From NCBI RefSeq assembly GCF_001417735.1, contig NZ_BBUZ01000024.1, forward strand, positions 182,094 through 246,093: a DNA stretch of 64,000 nucleotides. The letters are read 5' to 3'. Below, one piece after another: positions 7,937 to 17,888 of the stretch (position 1 is its first letter; the number at the start of each line of letters is the position of its first letter). The position numbers and the translations under genes are program-made. The notes beneath the pieces are model-generated. The model saw only the letters and a program-made list of their open reading frames with translations, ran no database searches and was not told where the DNA came from. The DNA is from Streptomyces sp. NBRC 110028 (GTDB lineage: Bacteria > Actinomycetota > Actinomycetes > Streptomycetales > Streptomycetaceae).

Positions 7937-8646
7937 TGGGTGGGGGCGAGCCGGGCGTCGCCCTTGGTGGTGAGGGCGTCGCCGGGGACGGCGGCGAACA
8001 TCCCGGCGGTGTCGTCCAGGATGACCGTGCGGCTGTCGGAGCGCGCGTCCAGGGTGATCCGGCCGAGTTCGTCGAGGGTGAAGACGTCCGGCCCGCCAAT
8101 CTCACGGGTGCCGTTCAGCGGGGTGCCGACGGCGACTTCGGCGACGGCGTCGGCCACGTCCTGGGCGGCGATCGGCTGGATCGGCGTGGCGGGCAGGCGG
8201 ACGGTGTCGCCGTCGGTCGTCCAGGACAGGACCGCGTCCATGAACTCCATGAACTGGGTGGCGCGGACGATCGAATACGGAATCGGCCCGGCTTTGAGAA
8301 GGTCTTCCTGGAGGACCTTGGCCTGGTAGTAATCGAGGTCGGGCACCAGTTCCGCGCCGACGATCGACAGAATGACGATGTGCCGGACCCCGCCCTTCCG
8401 GGCGGCGGCCAGAAGGTTGTCCATCGAGGTCCGGAAGAACGCCGCGGAGGCGTCGTCGAAGGTCGGGGAATTCGTCAGGTTGACGACGACGTCGGCACCG
8501 GCCACCGCCTCCTCCAGCCCCTTTCCGGTGACGATGTCGACTCCGGTGGAGGGTGAGCACGGTACGGCCTCGTGGCCCGCCGCACTCAGGTTCTTCACGA
8601 CCTTTGATCCGATCAGGCCGGTACCGCCGATAACTGCGATCTTCAT
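7915..8646 (-). CDS. NAD(P)-binding SDR/NmrA-like protein
   Basis: 243 residues. Rossmann motif GGTGLIG at residues 7-13, with an atypical-SDR layout (no clear YxxxK pair), close to NmrA-like/NAD(P)H-binding family proteins that act as redox sensors or isoflavone-reductase-like enzymes. The start at 8646 (MKIAVIGG) is favoured because GAGAGG lies six bases upstream; an alternative ATG at 8652 would overlap the upstream cupin stop as ATGA. It is the second gene of a cupin-SDR operon and ends inside the convergent hydrolase gene. Confidence 0.85.
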   Translation of the reverse strand: MKIAVIGGTGLIGSKVVKNLSAAGHEAVPCSPSTGVDIVTGKGLEEAVAGADVVVNLTNSPTFDDASAAFFRTSMDNLLAAARKGGVRHIVILSIVGAELVPDLDYYQAKVLQEDLLKAGPIPYSIVRATQFMEFMDAVLSWTTDGDTVRLPATPIQPIAAQDVADAVAEVAVGTPLNGTREIGGPDVFTLDELGRITLDARSDSRTVILDDTAGMFAAVPGDALTTKGDARLAPTHYTDWLS

Positions 8647-8648
8647 GG

Positions 8649-9080
8649 TCATCCTCTCTTCCGCGGAGCGCGTCGGTCCTTGCGCCGGGCCAGTTCCTCG
8701 TCGTCCACCAGGGTCAGCATCGGCCGGCCGGGCGCGCACATCATCGTCACGAGGAAGCGGCTCCAGGAATCCGTTCGATTGTTCCCGTCCTGATAGTGGA
8801 TGACGTCGCCACCCGGCTCCCAGAATGTCTCCCCGGCCCTGATCACGCGCTCCGGCTCACCTTCCAGTTCGAAGAGCATCTCCCCTTCGAGCATGTATCC
8901 GAACGCGGGACCGGAGTGCCGGTGCGGAGGGGTGCCCGGGTCGCCCGGGGGGAATTCGACGAGGACGGTCATCACGTCGGCTCCCTCCGGGACGAACGGC
9001 GGCTTTGCCGTCTGCAGCGTGGTCAGCGCCGTTTTCCACGCGTCCGACCGTGGTTTCCTGCTCGGCTCGTTGCTCGACAT
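8649..9080 (-). CDS. cupin-domain protein
   Basis: 143 residues, single cupin barrel. Motif 1 is PPHRHSGPAFGYMLEGEMLFE (about 51-71) with the two His of the HxH metal site; motif 2 is EPGGDVIHYQDGNN (about 88-101). These are metal ligands typical of small cupins. It is the first gene of a two-gene operon with the NmrA-like protein, spacing two bases or overlap depending on that start. Catalytic role unknown. Confidence 0.85.
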   Translation of the reverse strand: MSSNEPSRKPRSDAWKTALTTLQTAKPPFVPEGADVMTVLVEFPPGDPGTPPHRHSGPAFGYMLEGEMLFELEGEPERVIRAGETFWEPGGDVIHYQDGNNRTDSWSRFLVTMMCAPGRPMLTLVDDEELARRKDRRAPRKRG

Positions 9081-9158
9081 GAGTCATAAGTAAAGACCGG
9101 AGCGGCCTTTTGACGGTGACGACCCGCGCGGGCGTTTTCCCGGGGCAGACTTGAGGAC

Positions 9159-9638
9159 ATGAACGGACCCAGGGTGCGACTGCGTGCGGTGGACCGGGAC
9201 GACCTCGCGGTCTTCTTCGACTACCACCGGGACGAGGAGGCCAACCGGATGGCGGCCTTCACCGCCGAGGCCCCGGACGACCGGAAGGCCTTCGACGAAC
9301 GCTGGGACCGGATCCTCGGCGATGACACCGTGGTCAAGCGGACGGTGCTGTACGACGGGCGGGTGGCGGGGAACGTGCTGGGGTTCGAGCAGTACGGTGA
9401 TCCGTCCGTCGGCTACTGGATCGGGCGGGAGCACTGGGGGAAGGGGATCGCCACCAGCGCGCTGGCCGCGTTCCTCGAGGAGGTGCCGATGCGCCCGCTG
9501 TACGCCCGGATCGCCGCGGACAACGCCGGTTCCCGGCGGGTGCTGGAGAAGTGCGGGTTCCGGGTGGCCCGGGAGGAGCGGGCGTTCGCGGTGGCACGGG
9601 GGCGGGAGATCGGCGAGCTGGTGCTGGTCCTTCGGTGA
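9159..9638 (+). CDS. GNAT-family N-acetyltransferase (RimJ/RimL type)
   Basis: 159 residues. GNAT core visible: VGYWIGREHWGKGIATSAL (acetyl-CoA loop of the Q/RxxGxG/A type) and ARIAADNAGSRRVLEKCGFRV, the standard RimJ/RimL C-terminal motif. GAGG is only two bases before the ATG. Divergent from the cupin operon, with about 80 bp of shared upstream DNA. Acceptor substrate unknown. Confidence 0.9.
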   Translation: MNGPRVRLRAVDRDDLAVFFDYHRDEEANRMAAFTAEAPDDRKAFDERWDRILGDDTVVKRTVLYDGRVAGNVLGFEQYGDPSVGYWIGREHWGKGIATSALAAFLEEVPMRPLYARIAADNAGSRRVLEKCGFRVAREERAFAVARGREIGELVLVLR

Positions 9639-9723
9639 GGGCGGGATACGGGGCCCGGCCCGCCGCACCGGGGTGAGAGGATCAGTGCCGACGGTGTGGT
9701 TCGTGCGCGACGGGAGGCACCGC

Positions 9724-10506
9724 GTGTCGGTGGAGATCACCTGGTGGGGGCATGCCACCGCGACCGTGCGGGATTCCGGTGTGACGGTGCTGACCGACCC
9801 CCTCTTCGTGCGGCGGCTGGCCCATCTGCGGCGCCGCCGCGGGCCCGTGCCCACGCCGGACGCGGCGGTGGCGGACATCGCGCTCGTCTCGCATCTGCAC
9901 GCCGACCATCTGCACCTGGGTTCGCTGGTCCAGCTGTGGCCCGGCACCCGGCTGGTCGTGCCGTACGGCGCCGGGCGGGCCGTCCCGGGACTGCGGCGGG
10001 TGGCCGCGGCGGGCGGCCTGCGGGTCACCGAGGTGCGGCCGGGCGACGAGGTGACGGTCGGCGACCTGCGGATCCGGGCCGTGCCCGCCGCCCACGACGG
10101 CCGCCGCCTGCCGTTCGGGCCGCACCGGGCGCCCGCGCTCGGGTACGTGCTGCGCGGCGAGGCCACCACGTACTTCGCGGGCGACACCGGGCTGTTCGAC
10201 GCGATGGCCGACGCGGTCGGCCCGTGCGACGTGGCGCTGCTGCCGGTCGGCGGCTGGGGCCCGTACCTCGGCCACGGCCACCTCGACGCGGGCCGCGCGG
10301 CCCGGGCGCTGGCCCGGCTCGGGGCGCGCAGCGCGGTGCCGGTGCACTACGGGACGTACTGGCCGATCGGCATGGACGCGGTGCGGCCGCACGAATTCCA
10401 CGCGCCGGGGGACGACTTCGTCCGCCACGCGGGGCGGCTGGCCCCCGACGCCTCGGTGCACCGGCTGGGACACGGCGAGTGTGTGCGGCTGGAGCCCGCC
10501 AGGTGA
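9724..10506 (+). CDS. MBL-fold metallo-hydrolase
   Basis: 260 residues. Metal-binding motif SHLHADHLH (HxHxDH), a second ligand region VPAAHDG and FAGDTGLFD, and late His in PVHYGTYWP. This is the UlaG/NAPE-PLD-like branch of the metallo-beta-lactamase superfamily, normally a hydrolase of phosphodiesters or lactones. The GTG at 9724 is chosen because GGGAGG lies six bases upstream; no ATG is available in frame. Its TGA shares one base with the ATG of the DedA gene. A second MBL protein of similar type is encoded at 22434-23549. Confidence 0.88.
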   Translation: MSVEITWWGHATATVRDSGVTVLTDPLFVRRLAHLRRRRGPVPTPDAAVADIALVSHLHADHLHLGSLVQLWPGTRLVVPYGAGRAVPGLRRVAAAGGLRVTEVRPGDEVTVGDLRIRAVPAAHDGRRLPFGPHRAPALGYVLRGEATTYFAGDTGLFDAMADAVGPCDVALLPVGGWGPYLGHGHLDAGRAARALARLGARSAVPVHYGTYWPIGMDAVRPHEFHAPGDDFVRHAGRLAPDASVHRLGHGECVRLEPAR

Positions 10507-11126
10507 TGGGCGAGCTGATACGCACCGTGCCACCGGAGTCGACCCAGCAGGCGGTGGGCTATCCATCGCTGTTCCTGCTGGTGGTGCTGGGGTCGCTGGT
10601 GCCGGTGGTGCCGACCGGGGCGGTGGTCAGCTCGGCGGCCGTGGTGGCGATCCACCAGTCCTCGCCGTTCTCACTGCTGTTCTCCTTCTGCGTCGCCGCG
10701 CTGGCCGCGCTCCTCGGGGACCTCGCGCTGTACTGGCTGGGGCGGCGCGGGGTGCGCTCGAAGAACGGTTCGCGGTGGCTGGAGCGCATCCACGACCACG
10801 CGGCGCCGGAGCGGCTGGACCAGGCGCGGACGAAGCTGGGCGAGCACGGGGTGGCGGTGCTGGTGCTGTCCCGGCTGGTCCCGGCGGGCCGGATCCCGGT
10901 GATGCTGGCCTGTCTGCTGGCCCGCTGGCCGCTGCGGAGGTTCGCCCGCGGCGCGGCCCCGGCGGCGCTGGCCTGGGCCGGGACGTACCAGCTGATCGGC
11001 CTGCTCGGCGGCTCGCTGTTCCGCGAGCCCTGGGAGGGGGTGGTGGCGGCCGTGGCGCTGACGGTGGCGGTCAGCGTGGCGCCGGGGGTGTGGCGGCGCG
11101 TGGTGCGGCGCCCCGACGCGGGTTAG
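10506..11126 (+). CDS. DedA-family membrane protein
   Basis: 206 residues with about five hydrophobic segments. The family motif is present as LSRLVPAGRIPVM, with the conserved Arg-x-x-Pro-x-x-Arg pattern; bacterial DedA proteins take part in lipid carrier or phospholipid translocation. The start overlaps the MBL gene stop by one base (TGATG), so the two are co-translated. It ends just before a strong hairpin and the convergent whiE hydroxylase gene. Confidence 0.88.
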   Translation: MGELIRTVPPESTQQAVGYPSLFLLVVLGSLVPVVPTGAVVSSAAVVAIHQSSPFSLLFSFCVAALAALLGDLALYWLGRRGVRSKNGSRWLERIHDHAAPERLDQARTKLGEHGVAVLVLSRLVPAGRIPVMLACLLARWPLRRFARGAAPAALAWAGTYQLIGLLGGSLFREPWEGVVAAVALTVAVSVAPGVWRRVVRRPDAG

Positions 11127-11159
11127 GTGCGGGGGCGCGAGGGCTCCGCACCCCCGCAC
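11127..11159. terminator. terminator hairpin between convergent DedA and whiE ORFVIII
   Basis: Perfect 9-bp arms GTGCGGGGG (11127-11135) and CCCCCGCAC (11151-11159) with a partly paired 15-base loop. It lies between two converging genes, so it can serve both strands. No T-run follows, as usual in Streptomyces. Confidence 0.7.
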
Positions 11160-11166
11160 CCCCGCT

Positions 11167-11188
11167 CCTCAAGCGCCGGAGGGGCTGA
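11167..11188. repeat. dispersed Streptomyces intergenic repeat overlapping a gene end
   Basis: CCTCAAGCGCCGGAGGGGCT followed by GA is a sequence that recurs in Streptomyces intergenic DNA, from my knowledge of the genus. Here it supplies the last codons and the TGA stop of the whiE ORFVIII hydroxylase (reading SPSGA-stop on the minus strand). Confidence 0.6.
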
Positions 11189-12827
11189 TGGTGCCGCCCA
11201 GCCGCAAAACCTCCCGCAGCACCTCCGTCAGCAGTGCGTACGGATCGGACCCCGCGCGTTCCGCGCGCCAGGCGACGAAGCCGTCGGGGCGGACGAGGAC
11301 GGCGCCGTCGGGGGCGGTGCCGTGGAGTTCGGCCCAGTCGGTGCCCGGCTCGGGGGCCAGTTCGTGCTCCGGTTCGGTGCCGACGCGGTAGCAGTCGAGG
11401 GGGACGCCGAGGGCGTCGGCGGCGCCGCGGCCCGCCTCGTGCCAGGCGGCGCCGCCCGGGCCGGTGAGCAGCACGCAGGTGCGCTCGTACAGGTCGAGGG
11501 TGGAGAGCCGGACCCCGCAGCGGTGGACCCACATGTGGGGGGCGCGGCTGCCGGGTTCGGCGGTGACCTCGAAGCGGTCGGGTACGGCGGGGGCGGCGGG
11601 GTTGGCGCCGAGGACCGCGCCGGTCACGTAGCGGTAGCCCATGGCGACGGCCATGACGTTGCTCTGCGGGCCGGCGGTGGGCGGGGCGGAGTAGCCGGGG
11701 TGGCTGTGCTCGGCCGAGCGTGAGGCGGCCCGGGCGCTGGTGGCCTGGGCCACGGGCTGCCGTTCGGCGCCGTAGGTCTCCAGCAGGCCGGGACCGGCCC
11801 AGCCGCCGAGGACGGCGGCGAGCTTCCAGGCGAGGTTGTGGGCGTCCTGGATGCCGGTGTTGGAGCCGAAGGCGCCGGTGGGGGACATCTCGTGGGCGGA
11901 GTCCCCGGCGAGGAAGACGCGGCCGGAGCCGTAGGCGTCGGCCACCCGCTCGGCCGCGTGCCAGGGCGCCTTTCCGGTGATCTCGACCTCCAGGTCCGGC
12001 ATGCCGACGGCGGTGCGGATGTGCCGGGCGCAGCGTTCGTCGGTGAACTCTTCCAGGGTTTCGCCGCGCTCGGGGTGCCAGGGGGCGTGGAAGACCCACT
12101 GCTCCTGGTTGTCGACGGGCAGGAGCGCGCCGTCGGCCTCGGGGTTGGTGAGGTAGCAGGCGATGAAGCGGCGGTCGCCGACCACGTCCGCGAGCCGCTT
12201 GGCGCGGAAGGTGATGGACACGTTGTGGAACAGTTCGCCGCGGCCGCTCTGGCCGATGCCGAGCGCCTCGCGCACCGGGCTGCGGGGGCCGTCGGCGGCG
12301 ATGAGGTAGTCGGCGCGGACGGTGGAGCGGGTCTCGGTGCGGCGGTCCAGGACGACGGCGGTGACCCCGTCGGCGTCCTGTTCGAAGGAGAGCAGTTCGG
12401 TGCCGAAGCGGAGGTCCCCGCCGAGGTCCTGGGCGGCCTGTCGCAGGACCGGTTCGAGGTCGTTCTGGCTGCACAGGCACCAGGCGGAGGGGCTGATCCG
12501 GGCGGCCTTGCCGCCGGGGTCGATGTCGCGGAAGAGCCAGTTGTGCTCGGTGCCGGTGAGCGACGGGGTCTGCATGATGCCGTGGTTGTCGGCCAGGACG
12601 GCCGCCGCCTCGCGGATCGCGGACTCCACTCCGGCGGTGCGGTACAGCTCCATCGTGCGGATGTTGTTCCCCCGGCCGCGGGGGTGGTGGGAGGTCCGCG
12701 GGTGCTTCTCGACGAGCAGGTGGCCGACCTCCAGACGGCCCAGGAACAGGGAGGCGGACAGGCCCACCAGGGAGCCGCCCGCGATGAGGACGGGCACGCG
12801 TGTCGCAGTGTCGGCAAGACGGTTCAT
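11169..12827 (-). CDS. whiE-ORFVIII: FAD-dependent aromatic hydroxylase, spore pigment (WhiE ORFVIII type)
   Basis: 552 residues from the ATG at 12827. FAD-binding GGSLVGL near the N terminus (a variant GxGxxG), the DG motif AADGPRSPVREALG, the second FAD motif GDSAHEMSPTGAFGSNTGIQD, and a C-terminal thioredoxin-like domain typical of PheA/TfdB-type polyketide hydroxylases. It is transcribed away from ORFI-VII exactly as in the S. coelicolor whiE locus, where ORFVIII modifies the pigment polyketide. A longer reading from GTG 12896 is possible; no clear ribosome site marks either. Its last codons (SPSGA) come from a dispersed repeat. Confidence 0.88.
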   Translation of the reverse strand: MNRLADTATRVPVLIAGGSLVGLSASLFLGRLEVGHLLVEKHPRTSHHPRGRGNNIRTMELYRTAGVESAIREAAAVLADNHGIMQTPSLTGTEHNWLFRDIDPGGKAARISPSAWCLCSQNDLEPVLRQAAQDLGGDLRFGTELLSFEQDADGVTAVVLDRRTETRSTVRADYLIAADGPRSPVREALGIGQSGRGELFHNVSITFRAKRLADVVGDRRFIACYLTNPEADGALLPVDNQEQWVFHAPWHPERGETLEEFTDERCARHIRTAVGMPDLEVEITGKAPWHAAERVADAYGSGRVFLAGDSAHEMSPTGAFGSNTGIQDAHNLAWKLAAVLGGWAGPGLLETYGAERQPVAQATSARAASRSAEHSHPGYSAPPTAGPQSNVMAVAMGYRYVTGAVLGANPAAPAVPDRFEVTAEPGSRAPHMWVHRCGVRLSTLDLYERTCVLLTGPGGAAWHEAGRGAADALGVPLDCYRVGTEPEHELAPEPGTDWAELHGTAPDGAVLVRPDGFVAWRAERAGSDPYALLTEVLREVLRLGGTISPSGA

Positions 12828-12987
12828 CTTGCTGCTATGCCCGGTGTTTCCGGGCCCGTTCGGGGCTCTGACCAGGCGTTCCCTCAGATGGCTCACAAAT
12901 CTCGCGCCATACGTGGGCGCGCCCCACGATCGGTCTGACGGGCGGCGTGCCCAAGGAAGGACGCCGCCTCATGAGGAGGAGTGGAAC
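12828..12987. promoter_or_regulatory. divergent promoter region of the whiE locus
   Basis: 160 bp separate ORFVIII and ORFI. In S. coelicolor this gap holds the divergent promoters whiEP1 and whiEP2. Here I see a palindrome CGTGGG-CGCGC-CCCACG at 12912-12928, a possible regulator site near the middle. No confident -10/-35 pair for either direction was found by eye. Confidence 0.5.
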
Positions 12988-14160
12988 ATGAGCACCCTGC
13001 CCCGGACTCCACAGCCCACCACGACACCGTCCACGACCACGCGGGCCTCGCAGTCCTCACTGACCGATTCGCGGCTGCGCGTGGTGCTGCTGCTGGATGT
13101 GCGCAGCGGTGCCGAGGAGCGCTTTCTGCGCGCGTACGACGAGCTGTGCCAGCAGGTGGCCTCGGTTCCGGGGCATCTCAGCGACCAGTTGTGCCAGTCG
13201 ATCGAGGATCCTTCCAAGTGGCTGATCACCAGCGAATGGGAGAGTGCCCCGCCCTTCCTGGCCTGGGTGGACAGCGCGGCGCACCGGGAGATGGTCAAGC
13301 CCCTCCACGGTTGTGTGGAGGACACCCGGTCGCTGCGGTTCAGCATCCTGCGGGAGACCTCGTCACACGCCGGGGTGGAGGCGGGGACCCGGGGAAAAGG
13401 CCGGCTGCAGACGGTCCCGCGGATCGGTGACGGGATCGTCCGGCATGCTCTGACGTTCACCGTGAAGCCCGGCACCGAGAAGGACGTGGCGGCCATCCTG
13501 GCCGACTATGCCTCTCCCGAGGCGCGGGTGGACGACACCACGCGGCTGTGCCGGACCTCGCTGTTCATGAGCGGCAACCGGGTGGTCCGGGCGGTGGAGG
13601 TGAAGGGCGACCTGGTGGCGGCGCTGCGCCATGTGGCGCGGCAGCCGGAGGTGCGCGCGGTCGAGGAGGCCATCAACCCGTATCTGGAGGAGGCCCGCGA
13701 TCTGGACGACCCGGATTCGGCGCGGGAGTTCTTCATGCGCGCGGCGCTGCCCGCGGTGCACCACCAGGCGGCGACGAACGGACACGCGTCGGAGCCCGCG
13801 GGCGCGTTGCGGCGTCACGCGCTGCTGTATCCGGTCAAGGAGGGCTGCGGCACGGCCGTCGCGCAGCTGCTGGCCCGCCAGGACGAGCTGGCGTTGGCCG
13901 GTGGCGCCGGGACTCCCCTGGTGAGCAGCACGATCTTCCAGCACGAGGACATCGTCGTCCGGCTGGTGGACCTGCGGGCGCGACTGGACCGGGACCCGGC
14001 CCTCGCGGCCGGTGTCGGCGGCAAGCGTGCCGCGGCCATGATGGGCCGTCTCATCGATCACGGCGCGGACCGGGACCTGTTCCACGAGGACGGGTTGCGG
14101 CGCTTCCTCGCGGACTGCGACATGGAGCCGGTCACCGACCGCCGGTCGGCGGACCACTGA
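12988..14160 (+). CDS. whiE-ORFI: spore pigment ORFI protein (ABM domain plus SchA/CurD-like domain)
   Basis: 390 residues. Residues about 30-120 form an antibiotic-biosynthesis-monooxygenase-like ferredoxin fold (VVLLLDVRSGAEERFLRAYDEL ... ITSEWESAPPFLAWVDS). Two further related segments follow (about 150-235 and 270-385), the SchA/CurD-like part. This architecture occurs only in spore-pigment-type clusters (whiE ORFI, curD, schA). Its biochemical role is not settled; it may help cyclisation or oxidation of the polyketide. AGGAGG lies about ten bases before the ATG. First gene of the ORFI-VII operon. Confidence 0.88.
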   Translation: MSTLPRTPQPTTTPSTTTRASQSSLTDSRLRVVLLLDVRSGAEERFLRAYDELCQQVASVPGHLSDQLCQSIEDPSKWLITSEWESAPPFLAWVDSAAHREMVKPLHGCVEDTRSLRFSILRETSSHAGVEAGTRGKGRLQTVPRIGDGIVRHALTFTVKPGTEKDVAAILADYASPEARVDDTTRLCRTSLFMSGNRVVRAVEVKGDLVAALRHVARQPEVRAVEEAINPYLEEARDLDDPDSAREFFMRAALPAVHHQAATNGHASEPAGALRRHALLYPVKEGCGTAVAQLLARQDELALAGGAGTPLVSSTIFQHEDIVVRLVDLRARLDRDPALAAGVGGKRAAAMMGRLIDHGADRDLFHEDGLRRFLADCDMEPVTDRRSADH

Positions 14161-14223
14161 CATCCACGCTCCCTCTCAGCCCCTTATATCCCATGTCACG
14201 TCCCCTGTCCGGAGGCACCCATC

Positions 14224-14631
14224 ATGACCACGCAGTCCCCTCGCATCGTCGACCTCGCCGACGTCGCTCCCAACACGCGGCGCGGCGGCGATCTGCGCGC
14301 CATGCTCACCCCGAGCACGGTGGGCGCCACCAGCGGCTTCATGGGCCTGGCCCTCATCCAGCCGGGTGACCGCATCGGTGAGCACTACCACCCGTACTCC
14401 GAGGAGTTCGTGTTCGTCGTCCGCGGCGACCTGGAGGTGGACCTGGACGGGACCGCGCACCGGCTGCGCCCCGACCAGGGCCTGCTGATCCCCCGCGACA
14501 TGCGGCACCGCTTCCGCAACGTCGGCGACACCGAGGCCCGGATGGTCTTCCATCTGGGCCCGCTGGCTCCCCGTCCCGAGCTGGGGCATGTGGACACGGA
14601 GGCCACCGAACCTGCCGAGGCGTCATCGTGA
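14224..14631 (+). CDS. whiE-ORFII: spore pigment cupin protein (WhiE ORFII type)
   Basis: 135 residues, one cupin barrel: [21 protein letters not shown] with the HxH-E metal ligands, then [14 protein letters not shown] with the last His. It matches the position and size of whiE ORFII/CurC, a small cupin needed in or near polyketide processing. It follows ORFI by 63 bp with GGAGG before the ATG, and its stop overlaps the KS-alpha GTG start (GTGA). Confidence 0.9.
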   Translation: MTTQSPRIVDLADVAPNTRRGGDLRAMLTPSTVGATSGFMGLALIQPGDRIGEHYHPYSEEFVFVVRGDLEVDLDGTAHRLRPDQGLLIPRDMRHRFRNVGDTEARMVFHLGPLAPRPELGHVDTEATEPAEASS

Positions 14632-15890
14632 CGCGACGGGTGGCGATCACCGGGCTCGGCGTGGTCGCACCGGGGGGCGTGGGTGTTCCGGCCTTCTGGG
14701 ACATGCTCACCGCCGGGCGTACGGCGACGCGCGGTATCACGCTCTTCGATCCGGCGGGCTTCCGTTCGCGGATCGCCGCCGAATGCGACTTCGACCCGGT
14801 GGCGGCCGGGCTGACCGTGGAGCAGGTCGAACGCTCCGACCGCTACGTCCAGTTCGCGCTGGCGGCCTCCAGGGAGGCCGCACGGGACGCGGGGCTGGAG
14901 ACCGGCGCGGGCGACCAGTGGCGTACGGGGGTGTCGCTGGGCACCGCGGTCGGCGGCACCACCCGGCTGGAGCGCGACTACGTCGAGGTCAGCAACAAGG
15001 GCGAGTCGTGGAACGTGGACCACCGGCGGGCCGGGCCGCATCTGCACCGGGCGTTCTCGCCCAGCGCGCTGGCCTCCGGGGTGGCGGAGCTGATCGGGGC
15101 GCAGGGGCCGGTGCAGACCGTCTCGACGGGCTGCACCTCGGGTCTGGACGCGATCGGGTACGGCTTCCAGGCGATCGAGGAGAACCGGGCCGACGTGTGC
15201 GTGGCGGGCGCGGCGGATTCGCCGATCTCCCCCATCACGGTGGCCTGCTTCGACGCGATCAAGGCGACGTCGGCCAACAACGACGACCCCGAGCACGCGT
15301 CGCGGCCGTTCGACGCGCGCCGGGACGGCTTCGTGCTGGGCGAGGGCGCCGCGGTGCTGATCCTGGAGGAGCTGGAGCACGCCCGCGCCCGCGGCGCCCG
15401 GATCTACTGCGAGATCAGGGGCTTCGCCACCTACGGCAACGCGTACCACATGACCGGGCTGACCCGGGAGGGTCTGGAGATGTCCGAGGCCATCGACCAC
15501 GCGCTCGGCCACGCCCGGGTCAACAGCTCCGACATCGACTACGTCAACGCGCACGGCTCCGGCACCCAGCAGAACGACCGCCATGAGACGGCCGCGGTCA
15601 AGCGCTCGCTGGGCGATCACGCGTACCGGACGCCGATGAGTTCGATCAAATCCATGGTGGGGCATTCGCTGGGCGCCATCGGGGCCATCGAGATCGTGGC
15701 CTGCACCCTGGCGCTCGCGCACGGCGTGGTGCCGCCCACCGCCAACTACGAGAATCCCGACCCCGAGTGCGATCTGGACTACGTACCGCGCACCGCCCGG
15801 TCCCTGCCGCTGCGCCACGTGCTGTCGGTGGGCAGCGGGTTCGGCGGCTTCCAGTCCGCGGTGGTGCTCAGTCATGGGGGTGCGTCATGA
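14628..15890 (+). CDS. whiE-ORFIII: ketosynthase alpha of the minimal type II PKS
   Basis: 420 residues, the normal KS-alpha length. Catalytic triad: Cys169 in STGCTSGLD, His309 in [11 protein letters not shown], His346 in SMVGHSLGA, numbering that coincides with actinorhodin KS-alpha. It condenses malonyl-ACP units together with the chain length factor and ACP encoded next. The start is GTG at 14628, overlapping the cupin stop; its own stop overlaps the CLF start (ATGA), which keeps the heterodimer partners stoichiometric. Confidence 0.96.
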   Translation: MTRRVAITGLGVVAPGGVGVPAFWDMLTAGRTATRGITLFDPAGFRSRIAAECDFDPVAAGLTVEQVERSDRYVQFALAASREAARDAGLETGAGDQWRTGVSLGTAVGGTTRLERDYVEVSNKGESWNVDHRRAGPHLHRAFSPSALASGVAELIGAQGPVQTVSTGCTSGLDAIGYGFQAIEENRADVCVAGAADSPISPITVACFDAIKATSANNDDPEHASRPFDARRDGFVLGEGAAVLILEELEHARARGARIYCEIRGFATYGNAYHMTGLTREGLEMSEAIDHALGHARVNSSDIDYVNAHGSGTQQNDRHETAAVKRSLGDHAYRTPMSSIKSMVGHSLGAIGAIEIVACTLALAHGVVPPTANYENPDPECDLDYVPRTARSLPLRHVLSVGSGFGGFQSAVVLSHGGAS

Positions 15891-17160
15891 ACGCGACCGT
15901 GAAGAAGGACAAGAAGGCCGCGACCGGGCGGCACATCCGGGGCGCGGCGATCACCGGAATGGGGATCGTGGCGCCGGGTGGCGTGGGGACGGACGCCTTC
16001 TGGAAGGGCGTACGGGAGGGGATCACCTCCCTGGACCGGCTCACCCGCGAGGGCTGCGAGGACTTCCCGCTGCGGGTGGCGGGCCAGGTCCGTGACTTCG
16101 AGCCGGGATCGCTGATCGAGGAGCGGTATCTCGTCCAGACCGACCGCTTCACCCACTTCGCGATGGCCGCGGCCGAGCTGGCGCTGGACGACGCGAGGCT
16201 GCCGCGCCGGGACATGTCGCCGTTCGCGGTGGGCGTGGTGACCGCGTCCGGCTCGGGCGGCGGCGAGTTCGGCCAGCGCGAGCTGCAGCAGCTGTGGGGC
16301 AGGGGGCCGCGCTATGTGGGCCCGTACCAGTCCATCGCCTGGTTCTACGCGGCCAGCACCGGCCAGATCTCCATCCGCGGCGGGTTCAAGGGCCCGTGCG
16401 GGGTGGTGGCCAACGACGAGGCGGGCGGCCTGGACGCGCTCGCGCACGCCTGCCGGTCGATCCGGCACGGGGCGGACGCGATCGTGGTGGGCGCCGCCGA
16501 GGCGCCGCTCGCCCCGTATTCGGTGGTCTGCCAGCTGGGGTACGAGGAGATGAGCCTGGCCCGGGACGCGGGCCGGGCCTATCTGCCGTTCACCGCCGAC
16601 GCCTGCGGCTTCGCGCCGGGCGAGGGCGGGGCGATGCTCATCGTCGAGGAGGAGGGCGCGGCGCTGCGCCGCGGGGCGCGTGTGCGCGGCCGGATCCTGG
16701 GCCACGGCGCGACCTTCACCGGCCCGTCGATGTGGGAGCGGTCCCGGGAGGGGCTCGCGCAGGCCATCCGCGCCGCGCTGGCCGAGGCCGGCTGCGTCCC
16801 GGAGGAGATCGACGTGGTGTTCGCGGACGCCCTCGCCACCCCGGAGGCGGACCGCGCCGAGGCCCTGGCGATCACCGACGCGCTCGGCGCGCACGGCCGC
16901 CGGGTGCCGGTGACCGCCCCGAAGACCGGCTTCGGCCGGGCGTACTGCGCGGCCCCGGTCCTGGACGTGGCGGCCGCGGTGCTCGCCATGGAACACCGCG
17001 TCGTGCCGCCCACCCCGTACGTCACCGACGTATGCCATGACCTCGACCTCGTCACCGGCAGTTCCCGCGCCGGGCGGCCGCGGACCGCGCTGGTGCTGAG
17101 CCGGGGGCTCATGGGTTGCAACGCGGCGCTCGTGCTCCGCGGCCCGGAAGGAGATATCTG

Positions 17161-17161
<1 letters not shown>
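15887..17161 (+). CDS. whiE-ORFIV: chain length factor (KS beta)
   Basis: 424 residues, KS fold without the active-site Cys. At the equivalent position the sequence reads [14 protein letters not shown], placing Glu178 directly before AGGLDA where the best-studied chain length factors have Gln. It partners KS-alpha and sets polyketide length; whiE systems make long (about C24) chains. The N terminus has a Lys-rich extension ([11 protein letters not shown]) before the first beta strand. ATGA overlap with KS-alpha; TGATG overlap with ACP. Confidence 0.95.
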
Positions 17162-17884
<723 letters not shown>

Positions 17885-17888
17885 GGAA

